Shown here: piece after piece, positions 56,353-64,000 of the stretch
Numbering within the stretch: position 1 is the first letter of the stretch
Layout of the letters: every line of letters starts with the position of its first letter
DNA from: Clostridium sp. BNL1100
GTDB taxonomy: Bacteria > Bacillota > Clostridia > Acetivibrionales > DSM-1351
Assembly (NCBI RefSeq): GCF_000244875.1
Contig: NC_016791.1
Location: 1,113,501-1,177,500, forward strand
DNA: 64,000 nucleotides
Direction of reading: 5' to 3'
Made by a program: the position numbers and the translations under genes
Notes under the pieces: model-generated
What the model was told of the DNA's origin: nothing
Databases searched by the model: none
The model's input: only the letters and a program-made list of their open reading frames with translations

Positions 56353-57396
56353 ATGAAAATTTATAAAGAAGAATATTTTTATAATAGCATATTAAAGCAC
56401 AGTAAAGAAACTGTTTTAAAAGGTTTGGGTGCTAAGAGTGAGGCCTACTTTAAATTCGATATGCCAAAAGCAAATAACGAAAAGAGAACAATATCTGCAT
56501 TAGATAAAGATAATCTGATTCATGAGCTGCAGTCTAATTTGAATAATAACTTTTTCTCACTTCAACCACTACCCATATGTGTTAAAGGTTTCGTAAAAGG
56601 AAATAGCTATTTAGACTATTTGAATGCCCATATTTATGATAATTCTTCAACATATTTTGTCAGATTGGATATAAAGGACTTCTTTGATTCAATCAGCAAA
56701 GAGGTATTGATTTCAACCCTACGGGAATTTGTTGGGATAGAAGATGTTATAAATGTCATTTATGATATTTGTACACTTGAGGAAAAGCTGCCACAGGGAG
56801 CAGTCACCTCTCCTTTGCTGTCCAATCTGGTTTTGAGAAGAATAGACCAAAGAATAACACTATATTGCCAGAGCTTAGGTGTAACATATACGAGATATGC
56901 CGACGATTTGTTGTTTTCAAGCAATGAAATTGATTTCAGACTTAAGAAATGGTTTGTAAAAAAGATAAAATACATATTATGCAGTATAGATTTAAAGATT
57001 AACTACAAAAAAGTAAAGTATGGTAAGGGTCTGATATCCATAAACGGATATGTTGTTGATAATAATGTAAATTTATCAAGAAAAAAGCTTTACAATTTAA
57101 CATCAGTATTATATTTTTTCAATAAAAATAAAGGTAAATATAAAAAGATCTATAAAGTTGACAATAATATATTTTTAAATAGGACATGGTTGGAAGACTT
57201 AAATACATTTCTCACAAACTCAACATCGTCAAAATTAATATTTGGCAGTATACAAAAATTACAGAATTTCCTTATAGGTTATCGGGCTTACCTTATATCA
57301 TGTATAGGTTACTCCAGTGAAAAGAAAATTGACCAATATAGTAGTAAAATAAACCATATTGAGAGCATTCTTAATAAACTTTTGCAATTGAATTAA
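56353..57396 (+). CDS. Retron reverse transcriptase
   Basis: 347 residues, usual size for retron RTs. Palm motifs: FVRLDIKDFFDSI (RT motif A), LPQGAVTSPLLSNLVLRRID (motif B region) and YADDLLFSS (Y182-D185, motif C). Retron-specific region X (usually NAxxH) is degenerate: the stretch before motif A reads DYLNAHIYDN. Region Y (usually VTG) reads INGYVVDNN. ATG 56353 after AAGG, with GTG 56347 as alternative. Copies the msd part of the upstream RNA into single-stranded DNA primed from the branching G. Last gene of the retron. Confidence 0.93.
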   Translation: MKIYKEEYFYNSILKHSKETVLKGLGAKSEAYFKFDMPKANNEKRTISALDKDNLIHELQSNLNNNFFSLQPLPICVKGFVKGNSYLDYLNAHIYDNSSTYFVRLDIKDFFDSISKEVLISTLREFVGIEDVINVIYDICTLEEKLPQGAVTSPLLSNLVLRRIDQRITLYCQSLGVTYTRYADDLLFSSNEIDFRLKKWFVKKIKYILCSIDLKINYKKVKYGKGLISINGYVVDNNVNLSRKKLYNLTSVLYFFNKNKGKYKKIYKVDNNIFLNRTWLEDLNTFLTNSTSSKLIFGSIQKLQNFLIGYRAYLISCIGYSSEKKIDQYSSKINHIESILNKLLQLN

Positions 57397-57411
57397 TAAG
57401 ATAATTTCTTA

Positions 57412-57441
57412 TTGACATTTAACACTTTAGAGTGATACACT
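57412..57441 (+). promoter_or_regulatory. Promoter of a small RNA/tiny-ORF unit
   Basis: TTGACA (57412-57417), 18-base spacer, TACACT (57436-57441), only 16 bases after the RT stop. Confidence 0.6.
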
Positions 57442-57476
57442 AAATTATTATAAATTAAAAATATGTAGGAGCTAAT

Positions 57477-57524
57477 ATGTTGAATTTTCAGTTTATAAAA
57501 CTGAATAATGGGTACAATATTTAG
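57477..57524 (+). CDS. 15-codon ORF with strong ribosome site
   Basis: ATG 57477, five bases after AGGAG, encodes MLNFQFIKLNNGYNI. The coding part itself contains the hairpin TTCAGTTT/AAACTGAA (57487-57494, 57498-57505), and its stop lies in the outer part of the next, larger hairpin. It could be a leader peptide, a tiny toxin or chance; no family recognised. Confidence 0.35.
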   Translation: MLNFQFIKLNNGYNI

Positions 57525-57575
57525 CACTTGTGGCTATGACAAAAAATCATAGGTGCAAGTGCTAAGACTTGTACC
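57511..57575 (+). ncRNA. Unrecognised structured RNA: 65-nt hairpin with symmetric internal loops
   Basis: Three collinear helices: GGTACAA (57511-57517) with TTGTACC (57569-57575); TTAGCACTTG (57521-57530) with CAAGTGCTAA (57556-57565); CTATGA (57534-57539) with TCATAG (57547-57552). All 23 pairs are perfect; the helices are separated by two 3x3 internal loops (TAT/GAC and TGG/GTG) and closed by a 7-base loop of mostly A. It belongs to a transcription unit with its own promoter and terminator. No known RNA family recognised. Confidence 0.7.
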
Positions 57576-57594
57576 TATGTGATACTGTAATAGT

Positions 57595-57645
57595 AAGAAT
57601 CACATTGGTAGATTTTAGTAGAATTTACATGTGGTTCTTTTTTTA
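57595..57645 (+). terminator. Terminator of the small RNA unit
   Basis: AGAATCACAT (57596-57605) pairs with ATGTGGTTCT (57629-57638) with one G-U, followed by eight T. The transcript from 57412 would be about 200 nt. Confidence 0.85.
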
Positions 57646-57704
57646 TACAGAAAGGGTGTGATAATATTTGGCATAAAACAATGCCTGCATGAAAACACAA
57701 GAAT

Positions 57705-57972
57705 TATAATTGAATTTAACGGCGATGACGAAGAGAAGTAACGCAACTTATCGTTCTCAGTGAGTGGGAGATAGTGAGAACCCCATAAAGTGAATTTGCG
57801 TGAATAACACTTTAGCAGCTGCAATCTGAACATCGTACAAGTAATATTGTGTGATAAGTAGGAGAGCCGTAGACTGTACGAAAAACAGGAAGGTTTTTTG
57901 AACCGTAGAGTGACTGTTAGTCAGTAATTCAGGTGGTACCGCGGACATTATGTGTTCGTCCTGGACTTTTTA
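57705..57972 (+). ncRNA. T-box leader of aspS, AAC (Asn) specifier
   Basis: A -10 TATAAT lies at 57705-57710; the leader proper starts near 57717. Stem I has the GA-rich base GATGACGAAGAG, the loop-E strands AGTA (57737-57740) and GAA (57802-57804), with the helix ACGCAA/TTGCGT between. The specifier strand reads GAA-T-AAC-A, placing AAC at 57806-57808 by analogy with glyQS (GAA-A-GGC-A). The T-box AGGTGGTACCGCGG is at 57931-57944. The terminator is CGGACA/TGTTCG (57942-57947, 57953-57958) with a downstream TTTTT. Uncharged tRNA binding should favour antitermination. Confidence 0.9.
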
Positions 57973-58024
57973 GTTTTGGATGAGCATTTTTTTATGCTCA
58001 AATATTGATATAAGGAGAAAACTT

Positions 58025-59773
58025 ATGAACACATCAAACATATATCGGAACAGGACATTGGATAAAATCAGCGAAGGTGATGTTGGCTGGGGATTGAAAA
58101 TAGCAGGATGGGTTGAGAACATCAGGGATCATGGAGGAGTATCCTTCATAGATCTCAGAGATATGTACGGCGTAATGCAGGTTGTAATGCGAGACAAAAA
58201 CCTTTTAATCGGAATCAACAAAGAAGACTGTATATGCGTCGAGGGTAAAATTGAAATACGTGACGAAGAAACATATAATCCTAAAATCCCTACGGGAACA
58301 ATTGAAATGGAAGCACAGTCCGTTGAAATACTTGGCAAGGTATACAAACAGCTACCTTTTGAAGTAATGACATCAAAGGAAATACGAGAAGATTTACGTC
58401 TTAAATACCGTTATCTTGACCTGCGAAATAAGAAAGTTAAAGATAATATAATTTTCAGATCGGAAGTTATCAGCTTCTTAAGACAAAAGATGACTGAAAT
58501 GGGCTTTCTGGAAATCCAGACTCCTATTCTCTGTGCTTCATCACCTGAGGGTGCGAGAGATTATATAGTTCCATCCCGTAAATATAAAGGAAAGTTCTAC
58601 GCACTTCCACAAGCTCCCCAGCAATACAAGCAGCTTTTAATGGTATCTGGTTTTGACAAGTATTTCCAGATAGCACCTTGCTTCCGTGACGAGGATGCCC
58701 GTGCCGACCGCTCTCCGGGCGAATTTTATCAGTTGGATTTTGAAATGAGCTTTGCTACACAGGAAGATGTATTTCGTGCAGGTGAAGAGGTGCTGACAGC
58801 TGCATTTAAAAAATTCGCCCCTGAAGGCAGTGTGGTAACAGATGCACCATATCCGGTAATAAGCTATAAGCAGGCAATGCTTGAATTCGGAACCGATAAA
58901 CCTGATTTGAGGAATCCCCTAAGAATAGTAGATGTAACTGATTTCTTCCAGAGATGTACCTTCAAACCTTTCCACAACAAAACAGTTCGTGCAATCAAGG
59001 TACATGCCGACATGTCAAAGGGGTTTCATGAAAAGTTGTTGGAATTTGCTACTTCAATAGGCATGGGTGGTCTGGGTTATCTCGAAGTAAATGATGACAT
59101 GACATATAAGGGGCCTATCGATAAATTTATTCCCGATGACATGAAGGACGAGATTGCACAAATTGCAGGGCTAAATCCGGGAGATACAATTTTCTTTATA
59201 GCAGATACAGAAGAACGTGCATCACTTTTGGCAGGTCAGATTCGCACAGAACTTGGCACCCGTCTTGATATATGCGAAAAAACTGCATACCGCTTCTGCT
59301 TTGTTAATGATTTCCCTATGTTTGAGTATGACAAAGAAGAAGAGAAAATTATATTTACACATAATCCGTTCTCAATGCCCCAAGGTGGATTGGAAGCACT
59401 TAATAGCAAAAATCCGTTGGAAATACTCGCATACCAGTATGATATAGTTTGTAACGGCATTGAACTGTCCTCAGGTGCAGTTAGAAACCATAATTTGGAT
59501 ATAATGGTTAGAGCTTTTGAAATTGCAGGTTATACAGAGGAAGATCTTCAGCAGAAATTTGGCGCATTGTATAATGCGTTTCAGTATGGTGCTCCTCCTC
59601 ATGCCGGAATGGCTCCGGGTGTTGATCGAATGATTATGCTGCTGAGAAACGAGGAAAATATCAGAGAGGTTATTCCATTCCCGCTGAATGGTAACGCTCA
59701 GGATATGATGTGCTGTGCTCCTAATGAAGTAACAGAAAAACAGCTTCGTGAAGTCCATATTAAAATCAGATAG
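58025..59773 (+). CDS. aspS: Aspartyl-tRNA synthetase, possibly non-discriminating
   Basis: 582 residues, bacterial type. N-terminal OB-fold anticodon domain (about 1-110; GWVENIRDHGGVSFIDLRD), class II motif 2 (FRDEDARADRSPGEFYQLDFEMS), a GAD insertion (about 290-410) and motif 3 (GMAPGVDRMIMLL). ATG 58025 after AAGGAG; an ATG at 57980 would lie in the leader. Because its T-box reads an Asn codon, it may aspartylate tRNA-Asn as well as tRNA-Asp, for conversion by GatCAB. gatCAB is not in the window. Residues that discriminate the two tRNAs could not be judged by eye. Confidence 0.93.
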   Translation: MNTSNIYRNRTLDKISEGDVGWGLKIAGWVENIRDHGGVSFIDLRDMYGVMQVVMRDKNLLIGINKEDCICVEGKIEIRDEETYNPKIPTGTIEMEAQSVEILGKVYKQLPFEVMTSKEIREDLRLKYRYLDLRNKKVKDNIIFRSEVISFLRQKMTEMGFLEIQTPILCASSPEGARDYIVPSRKYKGKFYALPQAPQQYKQLLMVSGFDKYFQIAPCFRDEDARADRSPGEFYQLDFEMSFATQEDVFRAGEEVLTAAFKKFAPEGSVVTDAPYPVISYKQAMLEFGTDKPDLRNPLRIVDVTDFFQRCTFKPFHNKTVRAIKVHADMSKGFHEKLLEFATSIGMGGLGYLEVNDDMTYKGPIDKFIPDDMKDEIAQIAGLNPGDTIFFIADTEERASLLAGQIRTELGTRLDICEKTAYRFCFVNDFPMFEYDKEEEKIIFTHNPFSMPQGGLEALNSKNPLEILAYQYDIVCNGIELSSGAVRNHNLDIMVRAFEIAGYTEEDLQQKFGALYNAFQYGAPPHAGMAPGVDRMIMLLRNEENIREVIPFPLNGNAQDMMCCAPNEVTEKQLREVHIKIR

Positions 59774-59808
59774 AAGTATTTTAGAACATAGCAATATAAG
59801 GTATACAA

Positions 59809-59861
59809 GTATAACATTAATAAATGGGAAAATTCAGTCATCCTGTTTATTGATGTTATAC
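59809..59861. terminator. Long hairpin between convergent aspS and tetR genes
   Basis: GTATAACATTAATAAA (59809-59824) pairs with TTTATTGATGTTATAC (59846-59861), 16 pairs with one G-U. It has no strong T-tract on either strand; probably ends or shields both transcripts. Confidence 0.6.
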
Positions 59862-59874
59862 AATAGTACCTGGT

Positions 59875-60417
59875 TTAGTCTGCTTTTATACTAGAATAAA
59901 TTATGTATAAAAAGGTTTTAAGAGGCGTGTCGCAATTACTTTTACACCACATTCTGATAGCACCCACAAGGCCCGAAGTACAAAATTCAAGAACATATAT
60001 GTTTTTTAAATTCGTTGAACATGAGGAGTAGCTTGTAAGCAGGCATCTAATAAATCCCTGCAGTTTGTCTTCAAAAGTAATATTCCTTTTGTCGTTAAAA
60101 AACCTTATAAAAAAATCCCGATACTCATCAAACAAAGATACTACTTTATCTAGAAAATTATCAGTAGTTGTACTTGCTGCACCTTTAATCAATATATGGA
60201 GTTTTTGTTCGATATCAGATAGCACTCTATTTTCCAGACAATCCAGTGCATCATATATATCTTTGAAATAGTCATAAAAGGTTATTCTGTTATATCCGGC
60301 TGTATCTGTTAGCTTTTTAATGGTTATTTTGTCTATATCATGACTTTTATATAATTTCCAGAATGCATCCAATAGAATTTCCATGGTAAATTGTCTGCTT
60401 TTTGACATTTTATTCAT
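59875..60417 (-). CDS. TetR-family transcriptional regulator
   Basis: 180 residues. N-terminal helix-turn-helix (about 10-55; ILLDAFWKLYKSHDIDKITIKKLTDTAGYNRITFYDYF) and a divergent ligand domain with a C-terminal TetR_C-like part. ATG behind GAGGT. Divergent from the CotH operon with a dyad between (60431-60459), so it probably represses itself and that operon. Confidence 0.88.
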   Translation of the reverse strand: MNKMSKSRQFTMEILLDAFWKLYKSHDIDKITIKKLTDTAGYNRITFYDYFKDIYDALDCLENRVLSDIEQKLHILIKGAASTTTDNFLDKVVSLFDEYRDFFIRFFNDKRNITFEDKLQGFIRCLLTSYSSCSTNLKNIYVLEFCTSGLVGAIRMWCKSNCDTPLKTFLYIIYSSIKAD

Positions 60418-60430
60418 AGTTTACCTCAAA

Positions 60431-60459
60431 AACATACATTTGGTATATTATTGTATGTT
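60431..60459. promoter_or_regulatory. Candidate TetR operator
   Basis: AACATACA (60431-60438) and TGTATGTT (60452-60459) are perfect inverted arms 13 bases apart, in the 100-base gap between tetR and the CotH gene. Confidence 0.6.
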
Positions 60460-60517
60460 GAAAAAGCACGTAACTGTTTTATTCTATTTATATAACATAT
60501 TATGAGGGATTTGTAAA

Positions 60518-62500
60518 ATGGAAACAAAAAGGTATAAAAATGGAATATACATAATTTTTGCCGTTTGTCTGCTTGTTGTAATACTTTTCTTAATGTTTAT
60601 TGCTGACAACAAAAGCGTTCCTACAAATGGCGGCTTAAGCTCCAAAGATTTATCCGTTAATGATATAAAATATCCGCAAACATTTTTAGATGATTCTAAA
60701 GTACATACTATTGATATTCAAGTTAATAACCGCACTTGGGATAACATGATAGATAACGCCCAGTATGAACAATACATTCCTTGTACGATGATTATAGACG
60801 GTGTCAGGATTGATGATGTTGGGATAAGGCCAAAAGGAGATACTTCCCTTAAACAGGTAGTAGACATGAATTCTCAAAACTTCAGCTTTAAGGTTGAGTT
60901 TGATCACTACAAAAGTCAGACATTTGACGGTCTTGATAAAATAACACTAAACAACTGTTCACAGGATACAACATATATGAAGGACTACCTTGCACAACAT
61001 ATGATGAGCTATATGGGTGTAGCTGCGCCGTTATCAAGCTATGTAAATATAACCTTGAACGGAAAGGATTTTGGCTTTTATCTGGCTATGGAAGCCGTAG
61101 AAAAATCTTTCTGTGTTAGGAATTACGGCGTCATTGATGGAAAGCTGTATAAGCCTGATGCACTTGATTTACCAAAATATGATTATATAAAAATTATGGG
61201 CTACGAGATGGAAGACGGTCAATCCGCAGTTGAGTATCTGACAAATGTTATGTCCGGCAATTCCTATAAAGGCTTTAACAGCGGCACGAGGGTCGACATG
61301 CTTGGGGATATGGCAAAAGTACTTATTGACTCAAACGAAATTAACACAGATGTTACAGGTCTGACATATATTGATAATAATCCTAAAAGCTATAAAGCTA
61401 TTTTGGATACAGGAGTTTTTGCTGTAGATGAAAGTGACGAAGGAAGACTGATTAATTCTATAAAAAAGCTGAACAGCGGTGAAGATTTGGATAATACAGT
61501 GGACGTTGACTCTATAATAAAGTACTTTGTAATCCATAACTTTGTGGATAATTACGATGGGTATACAAGTATTTTTTCACATAACTATTATCTTAGTGAA
61601 CGTGCCGGTAAATTGTCAATGATCCCTTGGGACTATAATCTGGCTTTTGGTTCCTTTGCTGTTGATCCCGGAAATTCATCTTCCAATCTGTTCGGAAATT
61701 ATATAAAAACGACAGATGCCCGTTTTGGTATGAGTTCTACTAAAAGTATGGTTAATTATCCTATTAATACACCTGTATTTAAAGCTGATTTGGAAAAAAG
61801 ACCGATGATAAATCAAATACTTAAAAATAGTGAGTATTCAGATAAGTATCATGAATATTTTGAAAAATTTATTACTGACTATTTTATCAGCGGTTACTTT
61901 GACAGATTTTATGAATCAACAGTTGATATGATATCACCATATATCAAAAATGATAAAAAGGGATTTTTTACATACAATCAATTTGTGGAGGGGGTTAATG
62001 AACTAAATAAATTCTGCAAGCTCAGAGCAAAAAGTGTTCAGGGACAGTTAACCAATACTGTACCGTCTACATTAAAAGGACAAAAAGAGCACCCTGAAAA
62101 TTTGGTTGACACACAGGGACTGGATATGACCAAAACAATTACGATGTATTCATTATTGGGAATTTCGAACAAAGATATGGATGGGGTATTAAAAATTCTT
62201 ATAAATTACCTTCCCGAAGAATATAAAACAGACGGTAAAATTGATCTGACCAAATTTGAAGCATCAGAGGATATTATATACCTTAAAAAAATCTTCGGAG
62301 TATTGGGACCAATCGCTTTTGAGGTTTCAAAAAGCGTCAAGGCATCAGATAATATTGAAATAAATCCAGGATTATCAAAAGTTCTATTATTTATTTCATT
62401 AATTGTAATAATCATATTCACTATGTTGCTAAGCAAGTATTCACGTGTAAAGTATAAAAAAAGAAGGGTAAGGAGGGGAAGTTTTGAAATTACGTCATGA
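60518..62500 (+). CDS. CotH-family membrane protein
   Basis: 660 residues. N-terminal membrane anchor (about 9-27) and C-terminal helix (about 628-647), with the CotH kinase-like domain outside (about 65-420): IRPKGDTSLKQV, the FSFKVEFDHY region and MIPWDYNLAFGSF with the metal-binding D. CotH proteins are atypical protein kinases in spore coats, but this long membrane form is mostly found with VTC-like and DUF4956 proteins, as here, and may act on a cell-surface polymer. First gene of a three- or four-gene operon. Confidence 0.85.
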   Translation: METKRYKNGIYIIFAVCLLVVILFLMFIADNKSVPTNGGLSSKDLSVNDIKYPQTFLDDSKVHTIDIQVNNRTWDNMIDNAQYEQYIPCTMIIDGVRIDDVGIRPKGDTSLKQVVDMNSQNFSFKVEFDHYKSQTFDGLDKITLNNCSQDTTYMKDYLAQHMMSYMGVAAPLSSYVNITLNGKDFGFYLAMEAVEKSFCVRNYGVIDGKLYKPDALDLPKYDYIKIMGYEMEDGQSAVEYLTNVMSGNSYKGFNSGTRVDMLGDMAKVLIDSNEINTDVTGLTYIDNNPKSYKAILDTGVFAVDESDEGRLINSIKKLNSGEDLDNTVDVDSIIKYFVIHNFVDNYDGYTSIFSHNYYLSERAGKLSMIPWDYNLAFGSFAVDPGNSSSNLFGNYIKTTDARFGMSSTKSMVNYPINTPVFKADLEKRPMINQILKNSEYSDKYHEYFEKFITDYFISGYFDRFYESTVDMISPYIKNDKKGFFTYNQFVEGVNELNKFCKLRAKSVQGQLTNTVPSTLKGQKEHPENLVDTQGLDMTKTITMYSLLGISNKDMDGVLKILINYLPEEYKTDGKIDLTKFEASEDIIYLKKIFGVLGPIAFEVSKSVKASDNIEINPGLSKVLLFISLIVIIIFTMLLSKYSRVKYKKRRVRRGSFEITS

Positions 62501-63158
62501 ATACAAGATATTTCTTAATTATTCAGACTATCTTACCGTTCGATCACGATTAAGGGCAGTAATACCGCATGATAATCACGTTGATGAAACAGGTGAATAC
62601 AAAATAAGAAGTCTGTATTTTGACAACATATACAATAAGGCACTATATGAAAAAATAAGTGGGGTTGGTATACGTGAGAAATTCAGAATTCGTTGCTACA
62701 ATGATAATTATGACTTCATAAAACTTGAGAAGAAAAGCAAAATAAACGGAATGTGCAACAAGGTATCGGAAACCATCACAAAAGAAGAAGTAAGGCGGAT
62801 AATCCACGGTGACACAGAATGGATGCTTGATTCTGACAGGCAACTTGTTTCCGAGTTGTATGCAAAAATGAAAACAGAACAACTAAGACCTAAAGTGATT
62901 GTGGATTATAACCGTGAACCCTTTGTATACTCAGCAGGAAATGTGAGAATTACATTGGACAGGAATGTAAGGACAAGTATAAATAGTGTGGATATGCTTA
63001 ATCCTGATGTTCCTACAGTTCTGGCAGAAGGTCAGACAATAATTTTAGAGGTCAAATATGATAATTACAAACCTACCATGATTTCAGATATAGTCATGGT
63101 TCAGGACAGGCTTATATCATCCTTTTCAAAATATGTAGCCTGCAGAAAATTCATATAA
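62484..63158 (+). CDS. VTC-domain protein (polyphosphate polymerase-like)
   Basis: 224 residues, a soluble tunnel-fold domain like the catalytic part of yeast Vtc4. Basic/acidic landmarks are RHEYKIFL, IRSLYFDN, REKFRIRCYN, FIKLEKKSK and ILEVKYDNYKP. TTG start inside the end of the CotH gene, behind AGGAGGGG. Could synthesise polyphosphate or use a related nucleotide substrate; partner of the DUF4956 membrane protein. Confidence 0.88.
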   Translation: MKLRHEYKIFLNYSDYLTVRSRLRAVIPHDNHVDETGEYKIRSLYFDNIYNKALYEKISGVGIREKFRIRCYNDNYDFIKLEKKSKINGMCNKVSETITKEEVRRIIHGDTEWMLDSDRQLVSELYAKMKTEQLRPKVIVDYNREPFVYSAGNVRITLDRNVRTSINSVDMLNPDVPTVLAEGQTIILEVKYDNYKPTMISDIVMVQDRLISSFSKYVACRKFI

Positions 63159-63179
63159 ATACTTTTAGGGGGTAAATAA

Positions 63180-63845
63180 GTGGACAGTATTTTAAATTCA
63201 AGTTTTATAAAGAATGCTACAGCTGTAAGCGGTTTTGATATGTTTGTGGGAATTATAGTTTCATTCATAATAGGCTTTTTCATTTTCATGGTTTACAAGA
63301 AGACTTTTTCAGGAGTAATGTTTTCAGCAAATTTCGGGTTATCATTAATAGGTATGGCAATGATAACATGTGCGGTTATACTGGCAGTTTCAAGTAATGT
63401 AGTACTTTCTCTCGGTATGCTCGGTACACTTTCCATAGTGAGATTCAGGACGGCACTAAAGGATCCCTTTGATATTGTCTTTTTATTTTGGGCAATTACA
63501 TCAGGAATAGTCGTTGGTGCCGGAATGATCCCACTTGCAGTTGTAACAAGTCTTCTAATGGGTATCGTAATGACTGTTTTTGTAAATAGAAAAAGCAGGA
63601 CTACACCTTATATAATAGTAGTAAATTGTGAAAACTCAGATGTTGAAGACGGCGTAATGAATCTAATCGAAACAAAATCGGCAAAGTCGACTGTTAAAGG
63701 TAAGACAGTATCTAAAACAGGTATGGAGCTTACTGTAGAAGTTCAATTAAAAGATGGATATAGTAAATTTGTTAATGATATAATTGATATTGAGGGTGTT
63801 GTAAATGCCGTTATGGTCAGCTATAACGGAGAATATATGGGGTAA
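63180..63845 (+). CDS. DUF4956 membrane protein
   Basis: 221 residues. About four N-terminal membrane helices (22-43, 48-70, 75-95, 105-130) with the family block LGMLGTLSIVRFRTALKDPFDIVFLFWAI, then a cytoplasmic ferredoxin-like tail (about 140-221). GTG start behind AGGGGG. Regularly found beside VTC-domain and CotH proteins, suggesting one membrane system, function unknown. Confidence 0.88.
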   Translation: MDSILNSSFIKNATAVSGFDMFVGIIVSFIIGFFIFMVYKKTFSGVMFSANFGLSLIGMAMITCAVILAVSSNVVLSLGMLGTLSIVRFRTALKDPFDIVFLFWAITSGIVVGAGMIPLAVVTSLLMGIVMTVFVNRKSRTTPYIIVVNCENSDVEDGVMNLIETKSAKSTVKGKTVSKTGMELTVEVQLKDGYSKFVNDIIDIEGVVNAVMVSYNGEYMG

Positions 63846-63891
63846 AATACTATTTTAGGGAAAGGGGATTCAATCATTGGAGAACAATATT

Positions 63892-64000
63892 ATGACTGAA
63901 TCAAATATAAAAAACAATAATAATAAGATTTTTGTGAATACTATATTTCTAATATTATTGAGTCTTGCATTTGCAGGACTTATCCTATTGATTAAATCAG
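63892..64000 (+). CDS. Start of an unidentified membrane or secreted protein, cut by window edge
   Basis: ATG 63892 is nine bases after GGAG. Seen part: MTESNIKNNNNKIFVNTIFL followed by ILLSLAFAGLILLIKS, i.e. one N-terminal membrane helix (about 14-35). TTG 63877 after AAAGGGG is an alternative start. Fourth gene of the CotH operon by position; family cannot be told. Confidence 0.7.
   Translation, partial: MTESNIKNNNNKIFVNTIFLILLSLAFAGLILLIKS

Noticed and set aside
57477-57575. Second retron msr-msd
   Set aside because: The hairpin sits behind the RT, has its own promoter and terminator, and lacks an a1/a2-TAGC arrangement; it does not look like a retron RNA.

Overview
The window looks like a chromosomal segment of a mesophilic cellulosome-forming clostridium of the Ruminiclostridium (Clostridium cellulolyticum / papyrosolvens) type. 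The evidence is AT-rich DNA, strong AGGAGG ribosome sites with frequent TTG/GTG starts, two secreted cellulases ending in type I dockerins (GH9-CBM3c at 948-3011, GH8 at 50462-51898), an arabinoxylan cluster, an anaerobic (early-cobalt) B12 pathway, a cobalamin riboswitch and a T-box. No rRNA, tRNA or CRISPR array was seen.

Layout. 1-443: edge of an IS3/IS150-like insertion sequence. 948-3011: cellulosomal GH9. 3224-20816: hemicellulose-oligosaccharide regulon, made of a YesM/YesN-type two-component system, an LplABC-type sugar importer without its own ATPase, a decayed GH43 remnant, GH51 arabinofuranosidase, GH43, GH39 beta-xylosidase, two esterases and a large unrecognised protein. All the enzymes lack signal peptides, so imported arabinoxylo-oligosaccharides are probably broken down in the cytoplasm. 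20864-42514: one promoter, one cobalamin riboswitch and a run of 22 closely packed genes (cbiMNQO cobalt transport; hemA, hemL, hemB, hemC, cobA-hemD from glutamyl-tRNA to precorrin-2; then cbi genes to cobyric acid, plus cbiB and cobD). It includes three fusions (CbiJ-SirC, CobA-HemD, CbiE-CbiT). 42586-45705: mtnK, mtnA and a class II aldolase, a likely DHAP shunt salvaging 5-methylthioribose and 5-deoxyribose left by SAM and AdoCbl enzymes.

45829-49982 is an accessory stretch: a CPBP protease gene broken by a deletion, an ANT(6)-like nucleotidyltransferase, a methyltransferase, a YkvA-like protein, a Cys-rich protein and a GNAT acetyltransferase. 50300-51898: GH8 with a clear promoter and a LacI-type palindrome at its transcription start. 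51976-52403: BlaI-type repressor with a long palindrome over its own promoter. 52405-53952: pentapeptide-repeat lipoprotein on the minus strand.

The most notable system is a retron at 54139-57396: an OLD-like ATPase-TOPRIM effector, a 187-nt msr-msd RNA whose ends form a 19-bp a1/a2 helix, and a divergent retron reverse transcriptase. Directly behind it lies a separate small transcription unit (57412-57645) with a 15-codon ORF and an elaborate hairpin that matches no family I recognise. Next comes a T-box leader whose specifier triplet reads AAC (Asn) although the gene behind it is an aspartyl-tRNA synthetase. The window ends in a TetR-regulated CotH / VTC / DUF4956 operon that runs off the right edge.
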